The position numbers were made by a program, and so were the translations under genes. Below, one piece after another: positions 7,470-14,881 of a stretch of DNA of 15,002 bases (its first letter is position 1; every line of letters starts with the position of its first letter). Location: positions 1-15,002 of the forward strand of contig JAZDOK010000063.1 of assembly GCA_043798715.1 (NCBI GenBank), in the 5' to 3' direction. The notes beneath the pieces were generated by a model. That model was not told the origin of the DNA and did no database searches. It worked only from the letters and a program-made list of their open reading frames with translations. The DNA comes from JAZDOK01 sp043798715 (GTDB lineage Bacteria; Vulcanimicrobiota; JAZDOK01).

Positions 7470-9434
7470 ATGTCAATAATCAGTGCCATCGGAGACGTTG
7501 TCCATAAAGTGGCCACGGCGGTGTCCGGCGGATCGAAGTCCAGTTCCTCGTCTTCCACCGCTTCTTCCAGCAGTTCTTCCAAAGGAACTTCTTCCTCGTC
7601 TTCATCTTCATCCGGAGGCTCCTCTTCCGATCGGGTGACCGTGTCGGATCAGGCCAAGAAGGATCAGGAGCGTCAGCGGGTTGAACAGGAGCGCCAGGAC
7701 GACTTGCGCAAGTTAGATGAAGAGCGTAAGGCCCGCGAAAAGGCCCTGGAAGAGGAAAAAAAGGCCAAGGAGAAAGTCCTCGAGGAGGAGCGCCAGAGGA
7801 AGTTGAAAGAACTCGAGGAGGAAGAGGCCAAGAAGCAGGAGGAGATCCAGCGCAAAAACCTGAGCGAAGATAAGAAGAAAGCCGAGGAGGCCAAGCTCAA
7901 GGCTGAGATCGAGGCCAAGAAACAAAAGATAGAGGCGGAGGCCGCGGCCAAGAAGAAAGCCCTCGAGGAGGAAACGACCCAGAAAAAGGGCGCTCTGGCT
8001 GAAGAGATAAAGGGCAAGCAGGAGGCCGTCGAAACCGAAGCCAATCAGAAAATGGCGCAGGCGGCGGGTCCGACCCTGCCCCCTAATTTTAATGAAATGT
8101 CCCCTGAACAGCAGTACAATTACCTGCACGACATCACTGTCGCCATGGCCGGGGGAGACGAGAGCGCCTGGAAGACCGGCGACAAGGAAGTCAATCTCAT
8201 CGGGATCCGGAGCTGGCATGATGGCCAGGCGGGATCCGCCGAGGGGAATACATACAATGATACTATCTACGCAGTGCGCATGAATAACGGCAAGCCCGAG
8301 GTCTATGCCTTCAACGCCACGGTGGACGCCGGAATAGATCCGGGCGGCACCGGGTACGGCTATTCCGATTCCCGCGGAAGCGGTTACTCCCACGTGGCCG
8401 ACGGCTATTACGCCGATGGGACCTTCGTGAAAAGCAACAACCAGAAGTGGGGCGTGAGAACGGTCCTGGCGCAGGCCGGCAACGTGAATATCAACTGCGA
8501 CTATAACAATGACGGCGTCATCCAGGACGACGAGCGCATCAACAAGACCGAGGGGGCCGGCTGGGGCATCTATTTCCACCCGGGAGGCAGCGGGGGCAAC
8601 GTGAATTCCTGGTCGGCCGGTTGCCAGGTCATCCGCCCGGAGCAGTACGGGACCTTCATGAATCTCATCGAGGAATCTCCCTCGAACTCTTTCGCCTATA
8701 CCCTGGTGGACAGCAAGAATCTGCCCGAGGTTGACTCGAACCACGTAGCGGTCGGCGTGCCGAATAATCCGATTGTGGCCGAGGGAAGCGGCGGCACTTC
8801 ATACACGAGTGATTACACCCCCGCCACCTACAGCGGCGGAGGAAGCACCGCGGGTGGAGGCTACGATTCTTCGGGCGGCACTTCCGGTCTGCCCTCGATC
8901 TCGCCTCCGCCGTTGCCGGCCTCACTCTTCCCGCCGGGCTTCGGACCCGAAGGGGCCAGTCCCTTCGGAGCCACCAACCCCCTGCAGCCGGCGGCGGGAA
9001 TTACTCAGGAGAACGTCGACCAGCAGTTGGAAACCCTCTGCCAGGCGGCCATCGAGGAGTCCAAGACTCTCCTCAAGACCTCTCCCGCTACTCCATGGGG
9101 AGCCATCTCGGGAACTTCCAGCTCCAGCCCGCAGCAGATGGGCCCGGCCATGATGACCCTCTACTCGACCTACGCCATGGTCCTCATGCAGAAGATGACC
9201 ATCAAGCCGGAGACGGAACTGCTGGTGACCCAGACTCTGACCGGCGCCGGGATCAACGTGCCGGCCATGAAGCAGATGCTGAACCAGACCCAGGCCGGAC
9301 AGGCCGCTGCTTCCGCCGCCTCCGGGGCGACGGCGGCGGCCTCCACGACGACTGCAACAGCCACCACGACTGCGGCCGCGACTCCCTCCGTAGCGGTGAC
9401 CTCTGCTACCAAGACCGGGGAAGCCGGCCTCTAA
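7470..9434 (+). CDS. Ser-rich, coiled-coil protein with EF-hand-like loop and L,D-transpeptidase-like domain, 654 aa
   Basis: The ATG at 7470 follows AAGGAGGG with 7-nt spacing; the upstream in-frame TTG (7443) lacks such a site. Residues 21-53 are Ser/Gly-rich. Residues 60-195 form a highly charged Glu/Lys coiled coil. Residues about 205-415 are globular. They hold a 12-residue calcium-loop pattern (D344-N346-D348-G349-I351-E355), then H370 and S382-A-G-C385 (SAGCQVI). This resembles the His...S-H-G-C active site of YkuD-type L,D-transpeptidases and, from memory, uncharacterised proteins reading INIH...WSAGCQV. Residues 435-505 are Gly/Ser/Pro-rich, 510-605 mostly helical and 606-650 an Ala/Thr-rich tail. 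No signal peptide is visible, which is odd for a cell-wall enzyme, so secretion by another route or a non-wall role must be considered. Enzyme activity is inference. Confidence 0.88.
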   Translation: MSIISAIGDVVHKVATAVSGGSKSSSSSSTASSSSSSKGTSSSSSSSSGGSSSDRVTVSDQAKKDQERQRVEQERQDDLRKLDEERKAREKALEEEKKAKEKVLEEERQRKLKELEEEEAKKQEEIQRKNLSEDKKKAEEAKLKAEIEAKKQKIEAEAAAKKKALEEETTQKKGALAEEIKGKQEAVETEANQKMAQAAGPTLPPNFNEMSPEQQYNYLHDITVAMAGGDESAWKTGDKEVNLIGIRSWHDGQAGSAEGNTYNDTIYAVRMNNGKPEVYAFNATVDAGIDPGGTGYGYSDSRGSGYSHVADGYYADGTFVKSNNQKWGVRTVLAQAGNVNINCDYNNDGVIQDDERINKTEGAGWGIYFHPGGSGGNVNSWSAGCQVIRPEQYGTFMNLIEESPSNSFAYTLVDSKNLPEVDSNHVAVGVPNNPIVAEGSGGTSYTSDYTPATYSGGGSTAGGGYDSSGGTSGLPSISPPPLPASLFPPGFGPEGASPFGATNPLQPAAGITQENVDQQLETLCQAAIEESKTLLKTSPATPWGAISGTSSSSPQQMGPAMMTLYSTYAMVLMQKMTIKPETELLVTQTLTGAGINVPAMKQMLNQTQAGQAAASAASGATAAASTTTATATTTAAATPSVAVTSATKTGEAGL

Positions 9435-9460
9435 GTTTAGTTTCAAGCGAAATTTATTCA

Positions 9461-9489
9461 AGAGAGGCCCTTCGGGGCCTCTCTCTTTT
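9461..9489 (+). terminator. Strong Rho-independent terminator
   Basis: AGAGAGGCCC (9461-9470), a TTCG tetraloop and GGGCCTCTCT (9475-9484) form a perfect 10-bp stem with the stable C(UUCG)G closing, followed by CTTTTT. It lies 27 bp after the stop of the coiled-coil gene and isolates it from the putrescine operon. Confidence 0.93.
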
Positions 9490-9508
9490 TCCTGAAACGG
9501 CATCAAAA

Positions 9509-9537
9509 TTGACTTTTCTGACGCCCAGGATTATAAT
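9509..9537 (+). promoter_or_regulatory. Sigma70-type promoter of the putrescine/recF operon
   Basis: TTGACT (9509-9514) and TATAAT (9532-9537) are separated by exactly 17 bp, making this the best-matching promoter in the window. Transcription would start near 9544, about 90 nt before the aminotransferase start. The leader contains the palindrome TGTTAACA (9554-9561), which also occurs at 7343-7350 in the divergent control region. Confidence 0.82.
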
Positions 9538-9633
9538 AAGACCAGGTATTCCATGTTAACAGATTGCAACGAAAAATGATGATGCCGCATTTAATGCTTC
9601 GAAAGACTCAAATTTTGCAAGAAGGTGAATTTT

Positions 9634-11043
9634 GTGCCGACGCACGAGGTAAAAGAGATCAAGCCCCCGGTAGATCGCATGAGCCCGGAGGAACTGGTCA
9701 GGGAGTCCCAGCGCTGGCTTGATATCATCGGCTCCGGGGAGCTGACGGGTGAGCAGAAGGAACAAATAAAAAAAGACACCCTCGATAATTTTCAATTTTA
9801 CTACAGCAGGGGCTTCCTCGAATACCGCAAATCCGTCGCCGAGTGCGAACTCGACGATCCGAGTCTCGAGTGGACCGGCCAGGGCTCCATCCTCGAGGAT
9901 ATGGACGGCAGGAAATATATAGACTTTCTTGGGGGCTTCGGCGTCTACAGCGCGGGGATCCGCCACCCCAAGATAGTTCAGGCGGTCAAGAGCCAGTTGA
10001 TGCGAATGCCCCTTTCCTCCCAGGAACTCATGGATCCCCTGAGGGGGGCGCTCGCCAAGCTCATCGGGGAGTTGACCCCCGGAGAGCTCCAGTGCTGTTT
10101 TTTCATAAACAACGGAACGGACGCCATCGAGGGCGCCCTCAAGCTGGCCCGTCTCTACACCAAGAGGACCGGCTTCTTAAGCTCGCTCCGGGGCTTTCAC
10201 GGAAAATCATGCGGCTCCCTCAGCCTCATGGGCAAGTGGGAATACCGGGAGCCCTTCGAGCCCCTCCTGCCCGACATCCATTTCGTCGAGTTCGGCGACG
10301 CCGAATCGGTGGAGGATGAGCTCTACAAGGCCGATGAAGTCGGAAAGGGCATTGCGGCGGTAATACTGGAACCCATCCAGGGGGAGGCCGGCGCCATCGT
10401 GCCGCCGGAAGACTTCTGGCCCCGGGTGCGGAAGGCCTGCGACGAATACGGCGCCCTCCTCATCGCCGACGAGGTCCAGACGGGGCTCGGCCGCACGGGA
10501 AAGATGTTCGGGGTGGACCACTGGAACGTGGCCCCCGACATCATCTGCCTGGGGAAGGCCCTCGGCGGAGGAGTCATGCCTCTTTCCGCCTTCGTCACCA
10601 CTCCGAAGATCTGGAAGGTGATGGATGAGGAGTTTCCCTTTATCCACAGCTCCACTTTCGGCGGGAACCCGCTGGCCTGCGCCGCGGGCATCGCCTCCAT
10701 CAATGTCACCCTGGAGGAGGATCTCCCGGCCCAGGCGGATGAGAAGGGAAAATATATTCTCAAACACTTAAAATCGCTCCGGGCCCTCCATGACTCCATT
10801 GTGGTAGAGGTGAGGGGGCGGGGACTCCTCCTCGGGATGGAGTTCGTCAATTCTCACATCGGCTACAGGGTGGTCTCCGGGCTTTTCCGGAGGGGAGTCC
10901 TGGTGGCCGGAACCATGACCAATTCCCGGAACGTGCGCTTCGAGCCGGCCCTGAACATCTCCTATGAATTGATTGATGAAGTCCTGGAGCGCCTCGAAGA
11001 CACCCTGGAAGAAGTCGCCTCGACCGAGGAAGGAAAAGAGTAA
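9634..11043 (+). CDS. patA: Putrescine aminotransferase (class III, PLP-dependent)
   Basis: The enzyme transfers an amino group from putrescine to 2-oxoglutarate, giving glutamate and 4-aminobutanal, which cyclises to 1-pyrroline. It aligns almost end to end with E. coli PatA/YgjG as I recall it: GFLEYRKSV, IDFLGGFGVY, SSQELMDPLR, ILEPIQGEAG, ADEVQTGLGRTGKMF, CLGKALGGGVMP, STFGGNPLACAA and VLVAGT. The PLP-binding lysine is K308 in CLGKALGGG, and the cofactor-ring aspartate is in ADEVQTG. I place the start at GTG 9634 because AGAAGGTGA precedes it at a good distance; an in-frame GTG at 9625 would add three residues. The product is 469 aa, close to the family length. It is cytoplasmic. A polyamine-type permease follows after 21 bp, which strengthens the putrescine assignment over ornithine or acetylornithine. 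Confidence 0.9.
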   Translation: MPTHEVKEIKPPVDRMSPEELVRESQRWLDIIGSGELTGEQKEQIKKDTLDNFQFYYSRGFLEYRKSVAECELDDPSLEWTGQGSILEDMDGRKYIDFLGGFGVYSAGIRHPKIVQAVKSQLMRMPLSSQELMDPLRGALAKLIGELTPGELQCCFFINNGTDAIEGALKLARLYTKRTGFLSSLRGFHGKSCGSLSLMGKWEYREPFEPLLPDIHFVEFGDAESVEDELYKADEVGKGIAAVILEPIQGEAGAIVPPEDFWPRVRKACDEYGALLIADEVQTGLGRTGKMFGVDHWNVAPDIICLGKALGGGVMPLSAFVTTPKIWKVMDEEFPFIHSSTFGGNPLACAAGIASINVTLEEDLPAQADEKGKYILKHLKSLRALHDSIVVEVRGRGLLLGMEFVNSHIGYRVVSGLFRRGVLVAGTMTNSRNVRFEPALNISYELIDEVLERLEDTLEEVASTEEGKE

Positions 11044-11064
11044 GAATTCCCTGAACTTCCTTTC

Positions 11065-12396
11065 ATGGGAAAAAAGCTCGGCCTGGCCGCCTTAATCTGG
11101 GTCATTTTCACCATCGTCTGCGGGGGGCCCTACGGCATTGAAGAGGCCGTTCCCATCACCGGTCCGGGCCTCACCCTGATACTGGTCCTCCTGATTCCCC
11201 TCTTCTGGAGCGCCCCCATTTCCCTGATGACGGCAGAGCTTTCCTCGGCCCTGCCCCAGGAGGGAGGATACATCCGCTGGGTGGAGCGGGCCATGGGCAG
11301 GTTCTTCTCCTTCCAGGCCGGCTGGCTGGCCTGGATCCGCAATATCGTTGACTCCAGCCTCTACCCGGTCATCTTCGCGGACTACCTGCGCTTCTGGTTT
11401 CCCTCAATCAATCCCACCGAGCGATGGCTGATCTGTATAGGACTAATCGCCATCTTCGCGCTCCTCAACCTGGCCGAGATCCGCATCGTCGGCATCAGCT
11501 CGGTGCTTCTCAGCATAAATGTTCTGCTGCCCTTTTTCATAATGGTCGTTTTCGGATTCCTGCACTTCCAGCACTCCCCCTGGATTCCTCTTATTCCGCC
11601 GGGGAACGTCTTCTGGGGCAGCTTCGGGATGGGCCTCATGATCATCATCTGGAATTACAACGGGTGGGAAGACTTCGTTCCCTGCCTCGGGGAGATAGAG
11701 TCCCCCCGCAAAAACTATCCCCGGGCCCTCCTGATAACGGTTCCCATGATTGCCGGGATCTACTTTTTATCTCTTTACGCCAGTCTCTGCTCCTCCCACG
11801 GGTGGGCCGGATGGCGCTCGGGATCTTTTTCGGACGTCGGCGCCCAGGTGGGGGGATCCTGGCTCGGCATCTGGCTCACCCTGGCCATCATGGTGGGCGC
11901 GGCCAACCAGTTGATGGCCATCATCCTGTCCACCTCCCGTATTCCCTTCGCCCTGGCCCAGAGGCGCTTCCTGCCTGCGGTTTTTCTCAAGACCCTGCCC
12001 AGAACCGGGGTTCCCTGGGTGGCAGTGCTCTTCTGCAGCGTGGCCATCGCCCTCATGACCAATCTCAGTTTCGTCAATCTCATAGAGATCGAGATATACC
12101 TCTACGGGGCTCTCTTTCTCCTGGAGTATCTCTCCCTGGTGTTCCTGCGGGTAAAGGAGCCGCACCTTCCCCGGGAAATAAGAGTGCCGGGAGGTCTGGC
12201 GGGCGCCATTTTTATCGGCCTGCCTCCCCTGGCCGTAATCCTGACGGCGGTCTTCACCGGCGGATTCAAGTTCGTCCCGGTATTCCTTTCGGTCCTGGCC
12301 GCCGGAATTATCCTTTACTTTCCGTTTCAGGTCTGGTTTAAGCAGAAAGGACCAATTAACCAAAACGATGAGATTTCAAAAAGTCCGTCTGACTAA
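11065..12396 (+). CDS. APC-superfamily permease, probably polyamine (putrescine) importer
   Basis: This inner-membrane transporter of 443 aa has about 12 hydrophobic segments. The first helix region carries CGGPYGIEEAV, followed by APISLMTAEL and LPQEGGYIRWVERAMG, then IVDSSLYPVIFADYL. These strings resemble the polyamine:H+ symporter family (plant PUT/LAT and Leishmania POT1: GGPFGIED, TAELATSFPENGGY, DNALYPVLFLDYL, from memory). Together with the adjacent patA this supports putrescine uptake; another amine or amino acid is possible. The start has no Shine-Dalgarno sequence at normal distance. The nearest purine-rich run lies about 27 nt upstream in the end of patA, so translation may depend on coupling. 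Its 3' end overlaps recF by 29 bp. Confidence 0.88.
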   Translation: MGKKLGLAALIWVIFTIVCGGPYGIEEAVPITGPGLTLILVLLIPLFWSAPISLMTAELSSALPQEGGYIRWVERAMGRFFSFQAGWLAWIRNIVDSSLYPVIFADYLRFWFPSINPTERWLICIGLIAIFALLNLAEIRIVGISSVLLSINVLLPFFIMVVFGFLHFQHSPWIPLIPPGNVFWGSFGMGLMIIIWNYNGWEDFVPCLGEIESPRKNYPRALLITVPMIAGIYFLSLYASLCSSHGWAGWRSGSFSDVGAQVGGSWLGIWLTLAIMVGAANQLMAIILSTSRIPFALAQRRFLPAVFLKTLPRTGVPWVAVLFCSVAIALMTNLSFVNLIEIEIYLYGALFLLEYLSLVFLRVKEPHLPREIRVPGGLAGAIFIGLPPLAVILTAVFTGGFKFVPVFLSVLAAGIILYFPFQVWFKQKGPINQNDEISKSPSD

Positions 12397-13495
12397 TTTT
12401 CGCAACTACAGGGAGACTGAATTTAAGCCCGCTCCCGGAATGAACCTCCTGCTGGGGGCCAACGCCCAGGGCAAGAGCAATCTCATCGAGGCTCTCTATG
12501 TCTTTGCCATGTCCCGCTCTTTCCGGACCCGCAATGAACAGGAGGTGCTGACCTGGGGGGAGCCCTGTGCCAGAGTGGAGGCGCAAATCCAGCGGGCCCG
12601 GGATACCATCACCTCGGACGTCTCCTGGACGGCCGGGGACGGAGGCCGGATTTCTAAAATCTTTCACTTGAATTCAAGCCCGCTCCGAAAATTGAGCGAC
12701 TTCATCGGACAGGTCCAACTCGTTCTCTTTGCCCCCGAAGATCTTCAGGTCGTCAAGGGACCTCCCCACGAAAGAAGAAGATTCCTGGATTTTCTTCTGG
12801 CCAGAATCTACCCGGAATACCTCTTCTCCCTCCAGCAGTACCGGCGGGTTCTGAGAGAGCGGAACCTGGGATTAAGAGACCGCCGGGCCCGCCATGCCCA
12901 GCTCGATGAGGTCTGGAGGGAGCAGCTCGCCCAGTGGGGAGGGCGCCTGCTGCTCAGGAGAATCAGGGCCCTTAAGGCTTTCTCCGTCTTTTTTCAGGCC
13001 ACGCACCGTCAAATGAGCGGGCAGGAGGCTTTAATCCGGTATTCCTCCTCCATTCCACTCCCTGAGCCGCTCACGGAAGAGGGAATCCGCGCTTCTTTTC
13101 TAAGAAAGATGGAGCATAATCTCCGCCAGGAAGAAGAGCGCGGGGCCACCCTGACCGGCCCTCACCGGGATGATTTTTCCCTCCTCCGTGATGGTCGGGA
13201 GATGCGCAGCTTCTCCTCGCAGGGGGAGCAGCGCACGGCGGCCCTGACCCTCAAGATGGCGGAAGGGGAGTTTCTCCTCACGGAGCTGGGAGAGGAGCCG
13301 GCCTGGCTTCTGGACGACGCCCTCTCGGAGCTGGACGAGAAACGCCAGGAACTTCTCCTTGACTTTCTCTCCGGGAAGGAGCAGGTCATTCTTTCCTCCT
13401 CCGTCCTGCCTCCGGCTCTGGAACGCCATGGCGAAAAAATTTCTCAATTTGAGATCTCTTCAGGGGAGATCCATGAGAGGACGTCTCATGGCTAA
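12368..13495 (+). CDS. recF: DNA replication and repair protein RecF
   Basis: RecF is an SMC-like ATPase that, with RecO and RecR, loads RecA on gapped DNA. The sequence has the characteristic start MRFQKVRLTNFRNY, Walker A GANAQGKS (30-37), FAPEDLQVVKGPP and RRRFLD (121-140), GPHRDDF (264-270), the ABC signature SSQGEQR (283-289), and Walker B/D-loop LLDDALSELD (314-323). The 375 aa are normal for the family. The start overlaps the permease by 29 bp and lacks a good ribosome site, which suggests coupled translation. recF usually sits beside dnaN or gyrB; here it follows putrescine genes, which is unusual. Confidence 0.96.
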   Translation: MRFQKVRLTNFRNYRETEFKPAPGMNLLLGANAQGKSNLIEALYVFAMSRSFRTRNEQEVLTWGEPCARVEAQIQRARDTITSDVSWTAGDGGRISKIFHLNSSPLRKLSDFIGQVQLVLFAPEDLQVVKGPPHERRRFLDFLLARIYPEYLFSLQQYRRVLRERNLGLRDRRARHAQLDEVWREQLAQWGGRLLLRRIRALKAFSVFFQATHRQMSGQEALIRYSSSIPLPEPLTEEGIRASFLRKMEHNLRQEEERGATLTGPHRDDFSLLRDGREMRSFSSQGEQRTAALTLKMAEGEFLLTELGEEPAWLLDDALSELDEKRQELLLDFLSGKEQVILSSSVLPPALERHGEKISQFEISSGEIHERTSHG

Positions 13496-14051
13496 AAGAC
13501 TGAAAAGACTTACAAAACTTGGGGACATCCTGGAACCGGCTCTTAAAAAGCTGGACATCTCCAAGAAAACCAAGTCGAGCATGGTTCTTTTCCTCTGGCC
13601 CAAAATCGCCGGCGAGAAAATAGCCAGGAACGCCCGGGCCGAAAAGGTGCTTGGAAAAACTCTGTTCGTGGCGACCAGGACTTCCTCCTGGACGACGGAG
13701 CTTACGTTTCTCAAGGCCGAGATAATGAGGAAAATAAGGGAGGAAGTCGGAGGAGGGCTGATAGAGGACATCCGTTTTTCAGCCTCCGGAAAGACCTGGG
13801 AGGATGACATTCCCGAGGAGAGGGAGGAAGATCTGAAAAATGTGGTTCTTCCCGCGGAGGTTCTGGAAAAAATCGAGGAGATCTGCTCTTCCCTCCCCGA
13901 GCCCCACCGTTCTTCCTTCAGGAATTTCCTGCTTCTGGACGCCCGCCTCCGCCAGTGGAAGCTTGACCGCGGTTGGCTCGCCTGCCCGCTCTGCGGGGCA
14001 CTAAAAGAGAAAGGCGAACCCTGTCCCTTCTGCCTCCCAAGCGCCTTCTAA
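13488..14051 (+). CDS. dciA: DUF721/DciA-family protein with C-terminal zinc ribbon
   Basis: Residues 5-100 match the DUF721 domain: a basic N-terminus, LGDILEPALKKL, WPKIAGEKIARNARAEKV, GKTLFVATRTSSWTTEL and LKAEIMRKI. DUF721 proteins are now called DciA, a loader or regulator of the DnaB replicative helicase. After an acidic linker (105-118) and a helical part, the C-terminus carries C166-x2-C169 and C179-x2-C182 (CPLCG and CPFC), a likely zinc ribbon. The ATG at 13488 has GAGAGG at 7-nt spacing and overlaps recF by 8 bp; an ATG at 13473 is an alternative. The recF-DUF721 order is widespread, which supports the call. The product is 187 aa. Zinc binding and a helicase role are inferred from family and motif. 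Confidence 0.85.
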   Translation: MAKRLKRLTKLGDILEPALKKLDISKKTKSSMVLFLWPKIAGEKIARNARAEKVLGKTLFVATRTSSWTTELTFLKAEIMRKIREEVGGGLIEDIRFSASGKTWEDDIPEEREEDLKNVVLPAEVLEKIEEICSSLPEPHRSSFRNFLLLDARLRQWKLDRGWLACPLCGALKEKGEPCPFCLPSAF

Positions 14052-14104
14052 AAGGGGGCTGGCCTCCTTCATGTCTAGGGAAGAAGCTCCAAGCAAAACA
14101 ATAA

Positions 14105-14188
14105 CTAACGGTTCAAGGGGAAATATCCACTACGAAAGTTAGAAATATAATGAGTTCATGCTTGCCGCCCCTCGATCATAACCGTTAG
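14105..14188. repeat. Inverted repeat in the gap after dciA
   Basis: CTAACGGTT (14105-14113) is perfectly complementary to AACCGTTAG (14180-14188), with 66 bp between the arms. A further partial complement lies inside: AAGGGG at 14115-14120 and CCCCT near 14168-14172. The gap 14052-14194 shows no credible gene and no good terminator for the recF operon. Size and end sequence superficially recall an integron attC site, but key features do not fit. Confidence 0.4.
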
Positions 14189-14194
14189 ATCCTG

Positions 14195-14425
14195 TCACAA
14201 AACCAGATCAAACGATGTCAATGATTGTAATATATCGATTATAACCGATATATTGCGCACAAAGCGCCTGACCCATTTCTTGCCTCGCTTGCTTCGCTCC
14301 CTCTTATTGCGGCTCACCTCCTTGAACCATTTGTCCACAGCCGCCTCGACCCTGTCAGGCTCCGCATGGTCAATGTGCATCTCGTAAGGCTCCTCGTTGA
14401 TTCCGCCGGTCAGTTTCATCCACAC
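14195..14425 (-). CDS. Weak hypothetical ORF, 76 aa
   Basis: The reading frame starts at GTG 14425 (or ATG 14419) and yields MWMKLTGGINEEPYEMHI and onward. About the first 50 residues look like real protein, with a possible strand, then the helix EPDRVEAAVDKWFKEV and a basic tail. The last 25 residues run through AT-rich sequence containing a palindrome and look non-coding. No convincing ribosome site is seen. It could be a small gene or the remnant of one. No family recognised. Confidence 0.35.
   Translation of the reverse strand: MWMKLTGGINEEPYEMHIDHAEPDRVEAAVDKWFKEVSRNKRERSKRGKKWVRRFVRNISVIIDILQSLTSFDLVL
14229..14254. repeat. AT-rich palindrome
   Basis: AATATATCG (14229-14237) and CGATATATT (14246-14254) are perfect inverted repeats around an 8-nt spacer. 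They lie within the 3' part of the weak minus-strand ORF. This could be a protein-binding site, a hairpin or the end of a small mobile-element remnant. There is no T-run, so it is not a typical terminator. Confidence 0.45.
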
Positions 14426-14448
14426 CTGTACCTGGGCATACTAATTCA

Positions 14449-14477
14449 TTGAATTTCTGTCATAATTCTGGTATAAT
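14449..14477 (+). promoter_or_regulatory. Promoter for the small membrane-protein gene
   Basis: TTGAAT (14449-14454) and TATAAT (14472-14477) are 17 bp apart, with a TG extension before the -10 (TGGTATAAT). This is close to consensus. The predicted start near 14484 gives a leader of about 90 nt to the ATG at 14573, with a seven-codon out-of-frame ORF (ATG at 14524) inside it. Confidence 0.7.
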
Positions 14478-14572
14478 TTCCTTGGCGAAGGACAATATCC
14501 GTACAAAGCAGGCGGGACAAAAAATGCACTTTTCTATTGATTATTGACAGAGTTGAGGAAATTTTCAGAGAG

Positions 14573-14881
14573 ATGTCAAATGTGATAAAATGGTGTAATC
14601 ATAATCAAGGTTTTATTCAGACTATTTTAGGAATAATAATAGCGGTGTGGGGAATTCTAGGTTGGTGTGTGGCTTATCGCCAAGCCAACATCATGAGCTT
14701 AGATTTTGTATTAAATAGCCGTCCATGGATAGGAGTTTCAGGTCTGAAAATTGATCCGATTATAATTTTTCCAGAAGGAAATTTTTTAAAAATTCACTTT
14801 TCCATGAAAAACTTTGGCAAGCTACCCGGGGAAGTAACTTTTAATAATATTAAGATTTTTCGTAACAATTTAGCCATGTGA
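14573..14881 (+). CDS. Hypothetical membrane-anchored protein, probably truncated
   Basis: From the ATG at 14573 the protein has one clear membrane segment (about residues 15-33, IQTILGIIIAVWGILGWCV). A soluble part follows with LNSRPWIGVSG and NFLKIHFSMKNFGKLPGEVTF, the style of small single-pass proteins of unknown function. An in-frame TTG at 14537 would add 12 residues but has no ribosome site. Base composition is markedly AT-rich compared with the upstream operon, suggesting acquired DNA. The last four codons overlap the 3' end of an opposing transposase gene, and the frame stops at once. The natural C-terminus has therefore probably been replaced by insertion-sequence DNA. Function not recognised. 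Confidence 0.6.
   Translation: MSNVIKWCNHNQGFIQTILGIIIAVWGILGWCVAYRQANIMSLDFVLNSRPWIGVSGLKIDPIIIFPEGNFLKIHFSMKNFGKLPGEVTFNNIKIFRNNLAM

Noticed and set aside
7713..8744. Minus-strand ORF of 343 codons rich in Leu and Phe, resembling a membrane protein
   Set aside because: It is antisense to Glu/Lys codons of the coiled coil (GAG/AAG read as CTC/CTT); no ribosome site or family motif.
14052..14072. Possible terminator after dciA (AAGGGG ... CTCCTT)
   Set aside because: Short stem with a G-T pair and no following T-run.
14103..14190. Integron attC-like site (AACTAAC ... GTTAGAT)
   Set aside because: The right-hand GTTAGAT fits the core motif, but the left box has a mismatch and the spacer next to the boxes (GGTT/AACC) is fully paired, where attC needs an unpaired spacer. 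No integrase or cassette array is visible.
14331..14339. DnaA-box-like TTGTCCACA near recF and dciA
   Set aside because: A single copy with one mismatch to TTATCCACA, inside a possible ORF; no cluster of boxes, so no support for an origin.
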